DNA of 64,000 nt from Subtercola lobariae (GCF_014640255.1 NZ_BMGP01000005.1:294880-358879); one strand, 5' to 3'; positions 17,081-26,710 are shown, counted from the stretch's first letter. The notes: generated by a model from the letters alone, not told the origin. A program made the numbers and translations.

Positions 17081-18604
17081 ATGACGGTCTACGCAGCACC
17101 GGGAAACCCCGACGCGAAAGTCACCTTCAAACCCCGCTACGAGCACTGGATCTGCGGCGAATGGTCGAAGCCCGTCAAGGGCCAGTACTTCGAAGACATC
17201 TCGCCGGTCAACGGCAAGCCCTTCGCCGAGGTCGCACGCGGCACCGCAGAAGACATCGACAAGGCTCTGGATGCTGCGCACAGCGCGGCCCCGGCGTGGG
17301 GTCGAACCTCCCCCACCGAACGAGCGGCGGTGCTCAACAAGATCGCTGACGTCATCGACGCGAACCTCGAGCTGCTGGCCGTGGCCGAGACCTGGGACAA
17401 CGGAAAGCCCATTCGCGAGCCGCTGTATGCCGACCTGCCACTGGCATCCGACCACTTCCGATACTTCGCGTCGGCCATTCGCGCCCAAGACGGCGATCAC
17501 GCCGAAATCGACCATGACACCGTGGCGTACCAGTTTCACGAGCCGCTCGGGGTCGTGGGGCAGATCATCCCGTGGAACTTCCCTATTCTGATGGCGGTTT
17601 GGAAGCTCGCCCCGGCGCTGGCCGCCGGCAACGCGATTGTGCTGAAGCCGGCCGAGCAGACCCCTGTGTCGATTCTGGTGCTGATCGAACTGATCGGCGA
17701 CATTCTGCCGCCCGGGGTGCTCAACATCGTCAACGGATTCGGCGTGGAGGCCGGCAAGCCGCTCGCGTCGAGCCCGCGCATCCGTAAGATCGCGTTCACT
17801 GGTGAGACCAGCACCGGGCGACTCATCTCGCAGTATGCGAGCGCGAACCTGATTCCGGTGACTCTGGAGCTCGGCGGAAAGTCGCCGAACATCTTCTTCA
17901 GCGATGTGGCCGACCAGAACGACGCGTTCTACGACAAGGCGCAAGAGGGATTCACCCTCTTCGCTTTCAACCAAGGCGAAGTCTGCACGTGCCCGAGCCG
18001 CGCGCTCATTCAGAAGCCCATTTACGACTCGTTCCTCGACACAGTGACCACCCGTACGGCCAAGGCGATTCAGGGCAACCCGCTCGACACCGACACGCAG
18101 GTCGGTGCTCAAGCGTCGAATGACCAGCTCGAGAAGATTCTGAGCTACCTGGATATCGGCAAGCAAGAGGGCGCGAAGGTGCGGCTCGGTGGCGAGCGCG
18201 CCGATCTCGGCGGCGACCTGGCAGAGGGCTACTACGTGCAGCCGACCATCTTCGAGGGCAACAACAAGATGCGTATCTTCCAGGAGGAGATCTTCGGTCC
18301 GGTCGTTGCGGTGACCTCGTTCGATGACTACGACGACGCCATTTCCATTGCGAACGACACCCTCTACGGTCTCGGCGCTGGCGTTTGGTCGCGCAACGGA
18401 ACCGTCGCGTATCGAGCGGGGCGTGACATCCAGGCCGGTCGGGTGTGGATCAACAACTACCACGCCTACCCCGCGGGCGCAGCGTTCGGCGGCTACAAGA
18501 GCTCGGGCATCGGCCGCGAGAACAACAAGCTGGCGCTCGACCACTACCAGCAGACGAAGAACCTGCTCGTGTCGTACAGCGACAACGCGCTCGGCTTCTT
18601 CTAA
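17081..18604 (+). CDS. NAD-dependent (acet)aldehyde dehydrogenase
   Basis: 507 residues of the aldehyde dehydrogenase superfamily, closest in outline to ExaC/AldA-type acetaldehyde dehydrogenases. The oxyanion region is [21 protein letters not shown], the NAD motif FTGETSTGR, the general base lies in [11 protein letters not shown], and the catalytic cysteine is in [18 protein letters not shown] and [12 protein letters not shown] also match. It oxidises acetaldehyde or a related aldehyde to the acid. ATG 17081 is preferred because AAAGG lies 9 bp upstream; ATG 17072 is too close to it. A DUF779 gene follows and a GAF regulator precedes, the standard three-gene module. Confidence 0.92.
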   Translation: MTVYAAPGNPDAKVTFKPRYEHWICGEWSKPVKGQYFEDISPVNGKPFAEVARGTAEDIDKALDAAHSAAPAWGRTSPTERAAVLNKIADVIDANLELLAVAETWDNGKPIREPLYADLPLASDHFRYFASAIRAQDGDHAEIDHDTVAYQFHEPLGVVGQIIPWNFPILMAVWKLAPALAAGNAIVLKPAEQTPVSILVLIELIGDILPPGVLNIVNGFGVEAGKPLASSPRIRKIAFTGETSTGRLISQYASANLIPVTLELGGKSPNIFFSDVADQNDAFYDKAQEGFTLFAFNQGEVCTCPSRALIQKPIYDSFLDTVTTRTAKAIQGNPLDTDTQVGAQASNDQLEKILSYLDIGKQEGAKVRLGGERADLGGDLAEGYYVQPTIFEGNNKMRIFQEEIFGPVVAVTSFDDYDDAISIANDTLYGLGAGVWSRNGTVAYRAGRDIQAGRVWINNYHAYPAGAAFGGYKSSGIGRENNKLALDHYQQTKNLLVSYSDNALGFF

Positions 18605-18681
18605 ACCGCTGCCCTGGGCGGGGCAGCATGGCGCATCCGTCGTTCGCGGCGTACCGTAAACCACAGAGAGAAGGTCTCATC

Positions 18682-19113
18682 ATGATCGATGCAGCAGTCA
18701 CACTCGAGCACGAAACGCAGTCGCGCGTGGCGCTCAACGACGCGAGCGTCGAGCTGCTGCGCAAGCTGTGGCAGCAGTACGGGCCGCTGATGTTCCATCA
18801 GTCGGGCGGATGCTGCGACGGCAGTTCACCGATGTGCTACCCCGCTGGCGACTTTCTCACCTCCGACAACGACGTGCTGCTCGGCCGCTTCGACATCGGC
18901 AGCGAACCGTCGCTCGACGCCGATGGAGTCGCGGGTGGCTCTCAGCCCATCGAGTTCTGGATGTCGCGTGAACAATTCGGCTACTGGAGCCACACGCACC
19001 TCACGGTCGACGTGGTCAAGGGTCGCGGAAGCGGCTTCTCGGTGGAGGCCCCCGAGGGCGTGCGCTTCATGATCCGCTCGAAGCTGATGGACTCGGCTAC
19101 GCCCTTCGAGTAA
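18682..19113 (+). CDS. DUF779 family protein
   Basis: 143 residues. The signature FHQSGGCCDGSSPMCYP contains three cysteines, and later segments are IEFWMSREQFGYWSHTHLT and GRGSGFSVEAPEGVRFMIRS. DUF779 proteins are nearly always encoded beside acetaldehyde dehydrogenases and may act as accessory or redox/metal-binding factors, but no reaction is proven. ATG 18682 follows AGAGAGAAGG. It ends the operon and converges on the flavoenzyme gene at 19137. Confidence 0.9.
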   Translation: MIDAAVTLEHETQSRVALNDASVELLRKLWQQYGPLMFHQSGGCCDGSSPMCYPAGDFLTSDNDVLLGRFDIGSEPSLDADGVAGGSQPIEFWMSREQFGYWSHTHLTVDVVKGRGSGFSVEAPEGVRFMIRSKLMDSATPFE

Positions 19114-19136
19114 TCCGCTGGCCGCGCGCACCAGCG

Positions 19137-21404
19137 TTACGGCGCGAGTGTGCGCGCGGCCGCCAGGCCCTCTGCGGTGGCGCGCACGGCGTCGACCGAA
19201 CGGGCATCCTTTGCCCCGCCCACCACTGCGAACGGAATGCCCGAAGCCTCGAGTTCTGCCTCGAGTGGGTTGTGCGACTCTTGGCCGGCGCACACGACGA
19301 CGGTGTCGGCGCGGATGCTCAGCTTTTCACCTTCGGGGCCGAATACCTCCACCGCGGTGGGGGTGATGCGGCGGTAGTGCACTCCCCCGAGCATCCGTAC
19401 GCCTGCGTCTTTCAAGCGACCGACCGCTACCCAGCGTGAGCTGATGCCGATTCCGTCGCCGAAGCGGCCTGACCGGCGTAGCACGGTGACGAGTTCGCCG
19501 GCGCGCGGCTGCGGGCGGTTGGCGCTGACGGCCGGGTTGCGTTGAGCGACGCCCGCGCCCACCAGCCCGGTCGACGGCAGCAGCCCGTAGCGGCGGGCGA
19601 ACTCGAGCGCGCGGTCTGCTTCGGCGCTCGGTTCGGTGAGGTACGCGGCGATGTCGACGCCGATGCCGCCGCCGCCGATGATGACGACGTGGCCGTCGGG
19701 CACGCCCTCGCGCAATGCTCGCTCGTAGCTGATGACGTGCGGCAGGTCGGCTCCGTCGACCTCGATCGCGCGCGGAACAACCCCCGTGCTGAGGATGACC
19801 GCGTCGAACGGGCCCCCGATCAGGTCTGCAGCTCGGGCGGTCGTGCCGAACCGGAGGGTCGCACCGAGGTCGCGCAACTCGGCGATGGCAGCCCTGGCGG
19901 TGGCCGCATAGTCTTCTTTTCCCGGAATACGCGCCGCCAACCCGAACTGACCGCTGGGCTCGGCGCGGGCCTCGAAGAGCGTCACGTCGTGTGCGCGGCG
20001 AGCTGCGTCGACCGCCGCCGCGAGCCCTGCCGGGCCCGCCCCCACCACGGCGATACGTCGCGGGCGCACGGTGAGCGTCAACGGAAATCGGCTCTCGTTT
20101 CCGGCCCGGGGGTTCACTAAGCACGACACTCGTGCACCCACCAGCGAACGGTCGATGCACGCCTGGTTGCACCCGATGCATGTGTTGATCAGGTCATACG
20201 TTGACTCCCGGCTGCGCGCCACGATCTGCGGATCGGCCAGAAACGGCCGCGCCAGAGCCACGGCGTCGATGAGCCCACCCTGCAGCACTTCTTCGACGTC
20301 GCGCAGGTCGGTCATCCGGTTGCTGGCGATGACGGCAACCCGGCGCGACCCTTGGGCGTGCGTCACGAATTTCGGCGAACGTGGGGCACCGGATGCCCGA
20401 ACCACCCCCGCGATGCGCTCGGCGTAGCCCAGCCAGGCCCCGTGCGGCACCGCTGCCTGCACCGTCGGAACCCGCGACTCGTGCCACCCCACCCCCACGC
20501 TGATGGCGTCGACACCGCCCTCAACCAGCTCCCGCACGAGCTCGTCGACCTCGTCGGCGCTGCTCGACCCGGGCATGAGGTCGTCGCCAGAAATGCGCAC
20601 CGTCACCGGTACCCCTGACGCCCTCTCAGCCGCGGTGTTCTCCGCCGATCGAGTCGCGGCCGGGCCCGCGTCGGGGACCGCGTCGACAGCCGATAGCGAG
20701 ACACGGAACCCTACCGCGGCGCGCACCGCCGCCAGCACCTCGCGTGCGAAGCGGCGGCGGCGCCGCGCGGTGCCGCCCCACTCGTCGTCGCGCAGGTTCG
20801 TCAGCGGCGAGCAGAACTGGTTGATCAGGTACCCCTCCGACGCCATGATCTCGACGGCGTCGAACCCGAGCGCCACGGCCACGCGCGCGGCCGAAGCGAA
20901 ATCGCCGATCGTGCGCCAGATTTCATCGTCGTTCAACTCCCGGGGAATGGCGCCCCGAGCAGCCCGCCACGGCACCGCCGACGGCGCCACCTGTTCGAGC
21001 GGCGATCCATCGGCCGCAGTGAGCCCGTCGAGCAACGCGTAGCGCCCCGCATGAAACAGCTGCGCCGAAACCAGACCCCCAGCCGCATGAACGGCTTCGA
21101 CCGCGTGGGCGAGCCGAGCATCCGTCGCCGCTTCGCCGAGCACCGCGTAGTCGGCCGCCCCACGCCCCTCGGGGCTCACCGCAAGGCCGCCCGTGATGAT
21201 CAGCGCCGCGCCACCCTCAATCCGCTCGCGCCAGAACGCGGCCAGCGCCTCTCCCCCGTCGTCGACGAGCTCGAGCCCGGTGTGCATGCTGCCCATCACC
21301 ACTCGATGCGGTACCTCGAGCGCTCCCAGCCGCCACGGCGAAAACGTGCGGCCGAGTGGATGCCCGGCAGCACCGCCTCGAACGGCCCCCGTCGCCGAAC
21401 TCAC
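19137..21404 (-). CDS. 2,4-dienoyl-CoA-reductase-like flavoenzyme (PlmM/AnsM-type), cyclohexanecarboxyl-CoA operon
   Basis: 755 residues combining an old-yellow-enzyme FMN barrel (about 18-400), a 4Fe-4S cluster and an FAD/NAD(P) domain (about 448-755). Catalytic residues line up with E. coli FadH: Y192 in SEGYLINQF and H308 in GVGWHESRVPT. The cluster cysteines are C409, C412, C416 and C428, with the same spacing as FadH. GAGPAG (455-460) is the FAD loop. About 30 extra residues (236-265) interrupt the barrel between FRVSLS and VTVRISGDD. It is translationally coupled by an ATGA overlap to the SDR gene. In the shikimate to cyclohexanecarboxyl-CoA pathway a related protein is thought to reduce a dienoyl intermediate; this role is inferred from the operon. 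Confidence 0.85.
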   Translation of the reverse strand: MSSATGAVRGGAAGHPLGRTFSPWRLGALEVPHRVVMGSMHTGLELVDDGGEALAAFWRERIEGGAALIITGGLAVSPEGRGAADYAVLGEAATDARLAHAVEAVHAAGGLVSAQLFHAGRYALLDGLTAADGSPLEQVAPSAVPWRAARGAIPRELNDDEIWRTIGDFASAARVAVALGFDAVEIMASEGYLINQFCSPLTNLRDDEWGGTARRRRRFAREVLAAVRAAVGFRVSLSAVDAVPDAGPAATRSAENTAAERASGVPVTVRISGDDLMPGSSSADEVDELVRELVEGGVDAISVGVGWHESRVPTVQAAVPHGAWLGYAERIAGVVRASGAPRSPKFVTHAQGSRRVAVIASNRMTDLRDVEEVLQGGLIDAVALARPFLADPQIVARSRESTYDLINTCIGCNQACIDRSLVGARVSCLVNPRAGNESRFPLTLTVRPRRIAVVGAGPAGLAAAVDAARRAHDVTLFEARAEPSGQFGLAARIPGKEDYAATARAAIAELRDLGATLRFGTTARAADLIGGPFDAVILSTGVVPRAIEVDGADLPHVISYERALREGVPDGHVVIIGGGGIGVDIAAYLTEPSAEADRALEFARRYGLLPSTGLVGAGVAQRNPAVSANRPQPRAGELVTVLRRSGRFGDGIGISSRWVAVGRLKDAGVRMLGGVHYRRITPTAVEVFGPEGEKLSIRADTVVVCAGQESHNPLEAELEASGIPFAVVGGAKDARSVDAVRATAEGLAAARTLAP

Positions 21405-22246
21405 CCCTCGTCTGACGCAGCAGCAGCCGCCCCGAACACCGCATCGTGCAGGTCGCCCGTCGTGTCGCTCCAGAACGGCGGAGCCACCACCGTGAGCCCG
21501 CCGTCGACTGTCAGCGTCTGCCCGGTGATGTAGCCCGCAGACGGCGACAGCAGAAAGTCGATGGCCGACGCCATGTCATCGGCGGTTCCGGGCCGGCCGA
21601 GCGGCAGCTTCTCGATCACCGTCGACATCGGCGCCATGCCGGGCACCCGGTTGTAGAAGAAGTCGAGCGAGTCGGTGTCGATCAGCCCGCCATTGACAGC
21701 GTTCACGGTGATGTTACGCGGCCCGAACTCGGTAGCCATGTACTTCACGTACATCTCGGCCGCCGCCTTCGCCGCCCCGAGCGAGGCATAGGTGGGAAAC
21801 GCGCGAAGGGAGCCGTAACTGGTCACCACGATGATGCGGCCGCCCGCGGCATCCATCAGCTCTACAGCGCGCTGCGCACCGAGCACGAACGAGCGAACGT
21901 TCATCGCCCAGTTGCGGTCGAGGTGGTGCAGCTTGAGCTGCGAGACGGGCTTGAAGGCACTGGCTGCCGCGTTCGCAACGAACATGTCGAGTCGACCGTA
22001 CTTCGCGCGCACCGCGTCGAACATGGCGTCGATGTCGTCGGGCTCTTCGATGTTCGCCTGAACGGTCATGCCGTCGGCACCCGCCGCCCGAACCTCGCTC
22101 AGAGTCTCTTCGGCGAGATCGGCGTTCGACTTGTAGTTGACGACCACGTCGATGCCGCGCGCGGCGAGTTTCAGCGCGAGAACCTTGCCGATTCCGCGCG
22201 AACTGCCGGTGATGAGGGCGACAGGCGCCTGTGAGGTGGATGCCAT
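21401..22246 (-). CDS. chcA: FabL/ChcA-like enoyl reductase of the SDR family
   Basis: 281 residues. The NADP loop is LITGSSRGIG (residues 11-20). At the active site the usual YxxxK is absent: the residue four before K160 is leucine. Instead Y153-X6-K160 (TYASLGAAK) matches the spacing of FabL-type enoyl-ACP reductases. The C-terminus has the usual QTLTVDGGLTV. GGAGAAA precedes the ATG at 22246; the open frame upstream is not used. The protein fits an enoyl thioester reductase. With its neighbours it corresponds to ChcA, 1-cyclohexenylcarbonyl-CoA reductase, which completes cyclohexanecarboxyl-CoA formation. The symbol is assigned from operon context plus active-site pattern, not from an alignment. 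Confidence 0.7.
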   Translation of the reverse strand: MASTSQAPVALITGSSRGIGKVLALKLAARGIDVVVNYKSNADLAEETLSEVRAAGADGMTVQANIEEPDDIDAMFDAVRAKYGRLDMFVANAAASAFKPVSQLKLHHLDRNWAMNVRSFVLGAQRAVELMDAAGGRIIVVTSYGSLRAFPTYASLGAAKAAAEMYVKYMATEFGPRNITVNAVNGGLIDTDSLDFFYNRVPGMAPMSTVIEKLPLGRPGTADDMASAIDFLLSPSAGYITGQTLTVDGGLTVVAPPFWSDTTGDLHDAVFGAAAAASDEG

Positions 22247-22334
22247 GCGGCGGTTTCTCCTTGTTCTCGTGCGATGTTCGTATCGGGCTATGAGGGAGAG
22301 CACAGACGAGTGCTCTCCCGCCCAGCGGCGCTTT

Positions 22335-23498
22335 CTAGTAGACGGCCGTGCCGTTCAGCACCGACCGCGCCACGACCTGCTTCTGAATTTCGTTCGTGCC
22401 CTCTTCGAACCGCGGCGCACGTGCATCGCGGTACACCCGCTCGATGGTGTTGCGCTTCCAATACCCCTGGCCGCCGTGCACCTGCAGTGCCTTGTCGGTG
22501 ACGCGTGTGATCATGTCGACCGCGATCATCTTCGACGCACTCGAGAGGATGCCCGCATTTGCCGCCCCCGTCTGAAACGCCCGCGCGGCCTCGAGTACAA
22601 GCGCCCGCGCTGCAGCGATGTCGGCATAGTTCTCGGCGAGCATGAACTGAATCGCCTGGCGCTCGGCGATCTTCTTGCCGAACGTCTCGCGCCGGTTGGC
22701 GTACTCGACCGCGAGTTCTTGGGCCCGCTCGGCCAGCCCCACGCAGCTCATCGCGACAGAGACTCGGCTCGGCAGCAAGAAGCCGCCGAGCGTCACGGCG
22801 AGCCCGTCGCCCTCGTCGCCAAGCCGTGCCGATGCCGGCACCCGAACATCCGTGAACCGCAGAATGGCGTGATCGGTGCCTCGAATGCCCATGGTCTCTG
22901 AATCGTCGACGACCTCGACGCCCGCCAGCCCCGTGTTCGGCAGCAGCAGCGCCACGAAACCGTCTTTGCCCGTCGACCCCTCGATGCGCGCGGCCATCAG
23001 CCAGTAATCGCATTTCACGCCGAACGTGATCAAGTGCTTCTCGCCGTTCAGCACGTACGAGTCACCCTCGCGGCGAACCGTCGACCGAATATCGGCGCCC
23101 GACCCGGCGGTCGCCTCGGTCAGCGTGAAGGCCACGAGCACATCACCCGCGACCGACGGCTTGATGATGTTCTCGCGCTGCTCGTCGGTTGCGAACGGTT
23201 CCATCGCCCGCCACGTTCCATTGATGACGTGAACCAGCATGCGCACCGACCCGTGCGAACGGGAGAAGATCTCCATCAGTTCGAGATACCGGTCGAACGG
23301 AATGCCCTGGCCGCCGAGATACTCAGGGGCGGCCAGCGAGAAGTACCCGCGCGACTTCAAATCGCCGAAGAGCGAGGCAGGCACCGAACCCGTCTTCTCG
23401 ATGGTGTTCGCGTACTCTTCGCCGGGCCCGCGAACCCAATCGTCGATTTCGTCTTTCAGGGCCGAAAACGACTCTTCGGTGAAACTCACTGCCGTCAC
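22335..23498 (-). CDS. Acyl-CoA dehydrogenase (PlmL/AnsL-type), cyclohexanecarboxyl-CoA operon
   Basis: 387 residues with all acyl-CoA dehydrogenase landmarks: FTLTEATAGSGADIRSTV, SYVLNGEKHLITFG (FAD/substrate region), ANRRETFGKKIAERQAIQF, VHGGQGYWKRNTIERVYRD and the catalytic Glu near residue 366 in FEEGTNEIQ. The ATG at 23498 overlaps the stop of the preceding ligase fusion (ATGA). In the cyclohexanecarboxylate pathway a dehydrogenase of this type is thought to introduce a ring double bond during removal of the shikimate hydroxyls. The same fold also serves in beta-oxidation, so the assignment depends on the neighbours. Confidence 0.85.
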   Translation of the reverse strand: MTAVSFTEESFSALKDEIDDWVRGPGEEYANTIEKTGSVPASLFGDLKSRGYFSLAAPEYLGGQGIPFDRYLELMEIFSRSHGSVRMLVHVINGTWRAMEPFATDEQRENIIKPSVAGDVLVAFTLTEATAGSGADIRSTVRREGDSYVLNGEKHLITFGVKCDYWLMAARIEGSTGKDGFVALLLPNTGLAGVEVVDDSETMGIRGTDHAILRFTDVRVPASARLGDEGDGLAVTLGGFLLPSRVSVAMSCVGLAERAQELAVEYANRRETFGKKIAERQAIQFMLAENYADIAAARALVLEAARAFQTGAANAGILSSASKMIAVDMITRVTDKALQVHGGQGYWKRNTIERVYRDARAPRFEEGTNEIQKQVVARSVLNGTAVY

Positions 23499-26400
23499 TT
23501 CTCCTTGGTCTGTTGAGAGACGAGAGCGCCACGCACGAGTGCGGCGGCGCGTTCCCGCAGTATATTCTTCTGGATCTTTCCCACCGCGTTGCGCGGCAGC
23601 TCGTCGATGAACTCAAGCCGCTCGGGCCAGTAGTACTTCGATACGCCGTTGGCGCCGAGGTACGACTGAACGTCGCCGAACGTCACCTGCATCGCGTCAG
23701 GCGACGAGGCTTTCGCCGGCACAACGAAAGCGCAGGCGCGCTCGCCGAGCCGGGCATCCGGCATCGCCACGATTGCCACGTCAGAGATCAGCGGATGCTG
23801 GTAGAGCAGGTTCTCGATCTCGACAACGGGTATCTTCTCGCCGCCGCGATTGATCACGTCTTTCACCCGGCCGGTGATGTGCAGGTAGCCGGCCGAGTCG
23901 ACCACCGCGAGATCGCCCGTGCGGTACCAGTGGTCTGGCGTGAACACATCTGCGGTGAGATCGGGGCGGTCGAGGTAGCCGCTGAACATGGTGGGTGAAT
24001 GCAGCTCGTAGTTGCCCTCGATTCCGCGGGGCATTTCCCTGCCCTCGTCGTCGACGATGCGAATCCGGATGCCCGGCAGCGGCCGCCCGTCGGTGCCCCA
24101 CGCATCATCGGCGAGGTCGCCGGGCCCGGCCAACGTACCGAGGCAGGTCTCGGTGGTGCCGAACGCACCCAGTACCGCGGTGCCGAGCACGTCGCGGGCC
24201 TCCCGCGCTAGAGCGCGGGGAACGGCCGAGCCGGTGGCAACGAACATCCGCAGCGTCTCGGGTGCAGCGGCGCCGTCTTTCACTGCACCGACGAGATCGT
24301 CGACGAAAGCCGCCGCGGCTTGTACAAAGGTCGCCCTCGCTTGGCCGAACGCCTGGTCGAGGGCGATCTGGGCGCTCCACACCGGCTGTATGACCACCGC
24401 GACCTTCAGCCGCCAGGCCAGCAGCATGCCGTACAAGAAGCCGGTCTGGTGGGCCAGCGGTGACGGCACGTAGATGCGGTCAGTCTCGTCGAGCCCTGAC
24501 TGGCCCACGTGCAGGGCCGTGGCGACGCTCAGCGTGCGGTGCGTGTGCTGCACGCCCTTCGGCTCACCGGTGGTGCCCGAAGTGAAGAGCAGCTGGCACA
24601 CGTCGTCGGGGCGCGGAGCTCGTGACTGAATGAGGTCGGTGTCGGGGCTGACCGATTCGAGGGCCTGGTCGTAATACCGCCAAGTCCAGTTCATTGCGGC
24701 GAACGCGTCGGCCGCGTTCTCGGGAATCGGCGGCACGTCGGTGGCGATGTCGACGCTGTGCCGCTCGTCTGTGCGCAACACGATGATCTGTTCGAGGGCG
24801 AGCGGGCGACGGTTGATGCGAGCCTCTTCTGCCGCGTCGAGCAGCTCGATCGAGGGCCGGCGCTTGCGAAAGACGTTGGGCAAGAAAATGACGCGGGCAC
24901 GCGACCGTGACAACGTCATCGTGGTCTCGCGCGGGCCGAACACGGGCATGATCGGCGTGGCAACTGCGCCGATCTGAACGATGCCGAGCGTGATCGCCAC
25001 GAATTCGCTCCAGTTCGGTAGCTGCAGTGCCACCGACTCGCCCCGCTGCACACCCAGGTCGAGCAGAAGGGCAGAGACACGGTCGGCCTCGGCCTGCAGT
25101 TCGGCCCAACTGGTGCTGATGGGCGACTCGGCGCCGACCTCGACGATCGCCGTCTCATCCGGCGCCTCGGTCGCGAGTCGGCGCACCTGCTCGGTGAGTA
25201 CGAGAGGCCGGCCCGCCTCGATCTCGGCGGCGAGGGCCGCTGCCGCTACCGCCGCGTCTCGCGCGGTCGGCAATGCTGTCGCACCGGTCGGAGTGTTCTC
25301 GTCGCCAGACTCGCCCGTTTCGGCGATCTCCTCTTGACGGGTGAAGCCCACCTCGTTGTGTGTCAGCTCGGTGGTCGGAGCCGCTGCCACGTCGATGTCG
25401 AGCCCGATGGTATTCATCGCCTCGAGAAATGCGGGGTACGAGATTCGGTAGGCGCGTGGATAGGTCAGGCTCGACATGCCGCTGGCGGTGGTCGCCGCTA
25501 CCGACAGCGACATCAGCACCCGGTGATCATTGAAGCTCGACATGGCCGCGCCATGCAGCGTGTCGACGCCCGTGACTCGCAGTTCATCCGTCTGCTGCTC
25601 TGCCTTGCCGCCCAGACGGTTCAGCTGCAGCATCGCGGCGACGCGGTCAGACTCCTTGAGGCGAATGTGCCCCACGTTGTGCAAGCGACTCGTGCCGTCG
25701 GCGAATGACGCCATCGAGGCGAGCACCGGCAGCAGGTCGGGAATCGGCTGGCAGTCGATGTCGATCGACCGCAGCCTGATTCCATCGTGCTGAATGCGCA
25801 CGAACCCCGTTTTCGCGTCTTTCTCGAGCGGCACGCCCATGGCGGTGGCCAGGTCGAGAAATTCGGCCTCTGGATGATCGGTCTCGCTGGCCTTCAGCGC
25901 AGACAGGCCGCGGAACAGCACATTCGACGGGTGAATCGCCGCCGCCGCGATGCCGAACGCGGCCGACCCGATGTCGGGCGGAATCGTATAGCTCGTCGGC
26001 ACCGCCGTCTGGTTCGCCGCAACACGATAGGTGAGCCAGTCGTCGGAGTGCTCAACGGTCAGACCGAACAGGCGCATCATACGAACGGTGAGCTCGACGT
26101 ACGGCTGCTCGTTGAGCGCTCCGCCGGTGACGTGAATGGTGGTGTCGGTCGAGGCGAACGGAGCGAGCAAGAGCAGGCCGCTCAGCCATTGCGAGAGCGT
26201 GCCCGCAATGCTGACCTCTCCGCCTCGCGGCCGCCGCGGTTGTACGGTGATCGGCGGGCAGTTTCGGTCTGAGTCGAGCTGCACGCCCATGTGCGTGAGC
26301 GAATCGAGCAGGGCCTTGATGGGCCGGCGGCGAAAGTACTTCATGCCGGTCAGCGTCATCGGCCGGTCGGCCAGCGCCGCAAGGCCCACCATGAAGTACA

Positions 26401-26710
26401 GCGTCGTTCCCGACGAGCCCACGTTGAGCAGGCCCTCTGCACCACGCGACCCGTGGTCGACGATCGGCGCGGCTCGATACGGGCCGCCGGTCACGATGTA
26501 GTCGTCGCCGACGACGCGGATGCTCGTGCCGAGCGCCCTCAGCACGCCGATGGTCCACTCCACCTGCCGCGTGGTCGAGATGCCCGAAATGACGCTTGTT
26601 CCGGGTGCGAGTGAGGCGAGCACCAACGCGCGATGTGCGTGGTATTTCGAGACGGGAATGTCGAGTTCACCCTCGAGGGAGGTTGATGTTCCACGAACCA
26701 CGAGCTGCAT
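23495..26710 (-). CDS. EPSP-synthase-like/acyl-CoA-ligase fusion (PlmJK-type), first gene of cyclohexanecarboxyl-CoA operon
   Basis: 1071 residues. Residues 1-440 are an EPSP-synthase fold; 510-1071 are an ANL acyl-CoA ligase; an Ala/Thr linker joins them. In the first domain K22, R27, R129 (RRRPI), Q174, D325, K352, E353, R356, H396 and R397 are retained. The S23 equivalent is Tyr, the R100 equivalent Y105 and the K411 equivalent I423, so part of the phosphoenolpyruvate/S3P site is lost. The ligase has LLFTSGTTGEPKGV (707-720), YRTGD and K1045 in NAVGKIQK. ATG 26710 has AAGGGG 7 bp upstream and is preferred over ATG 26728. A fused protein of this kind is known from the phoslactomycin cluster, where the unfused equivalents are AnsJ and AnsK (recalled from the literature). 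Probable role: activating shikimate and helping its early elimination chemistry. Confidence 0.85.
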   Translation of the reverse strand: MQLVVRGTSTSLEGELDIPVSKYHAHRALVLASLAPGTSVISGISTTRQVEWTIGVLRALGTSIRVVGDDYIVTGGPYRAAPIVDHGSRGAEGLLNVGSSGTTLYFMVGLAALADRPMTLTGMKYFRRRPIKALLDSLTHMGVQLDSDRNCPPITVQPRRPRGGEVSIAGTLSQWLSGLLLLAPFASTDTTIHVTGGALNEQPYVELTVRMMRLFGLTVEHSDDWLTYRVAANQTAVPTSYTIPPDIGSAAFGIAAAAIHPSNVLFRGLSALKASETDHPEAEFLDLATAMGVPLEKDAKTGFVRIQHDGIRLRSIDIDCQPIPDLLPVLASMASFADGTSRLHNVGHIRLKESDRVAAMLQLNRLGGKAEQQTDELRVTGVDTLHGAAMSSFNDHRVLMSLSVAATTASGMSSLTYPRAYRISYPAFLEAMNTIGLDIDVAAAPTTELTHNEVGFTRQEEIAETGESGDENTPTGATALPTARDAAVAAAALAAEIEAGRPLVLTEQVRRLATEAPDETAIVEVGAESPISTSWAELQAEADRVSALLLDLGVQRGESVALQLPNWSEFVAITLGIVQIGAVATPIMPVFGPRETTMTLSRSRARVIFLPNVFRKRRPSIELLDAAEEARINRRPLALEQIIVLRTDERHSVDIATDVPPIPENAADAFAAMNWTWRYYDQALESVSPDTDLIQSRAPRPDDVCQLLFTSGTTGEPKGVQHTHRTLSVATALHVGQSGLDETDRIYVPSPLAHQTGFLYGMLLAWRLKVAVVIQPVWSAQIALDQAFGQARATFVQAAAAFVDDLVGAVKDGAAAPETLRMFVATGSAVPRALAREARDVLGTAVLGAFGTTETCLGTLAGPGDLADDAWGTDGRPLPGIRIRIVDDEGREMPRGIEGNYELHSPTMFSGYLDRPDLTADVFTPDHWYRTGDLAVVDSAGYLHITGRVKDVINRGGEKIPVVEIENLLYQHPLISDVAIVAMPDARLGERACAFVVPAKASSPDAMQVTFGDVQSYLGANGVSKYYWPERLEFIDELPRNAVGKIQKNILRERAAALVRGALVSQQTKEK

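Noticed and set aside
19137-26710. Reading the operon as ordinary fatty acid beta-oxidation
   Set aside because: An EPSP-synthase domain has no role there, and there is no enoyl-CoA hydratase, hydroxyacyl-CoA dehydrogenase or thiolase.
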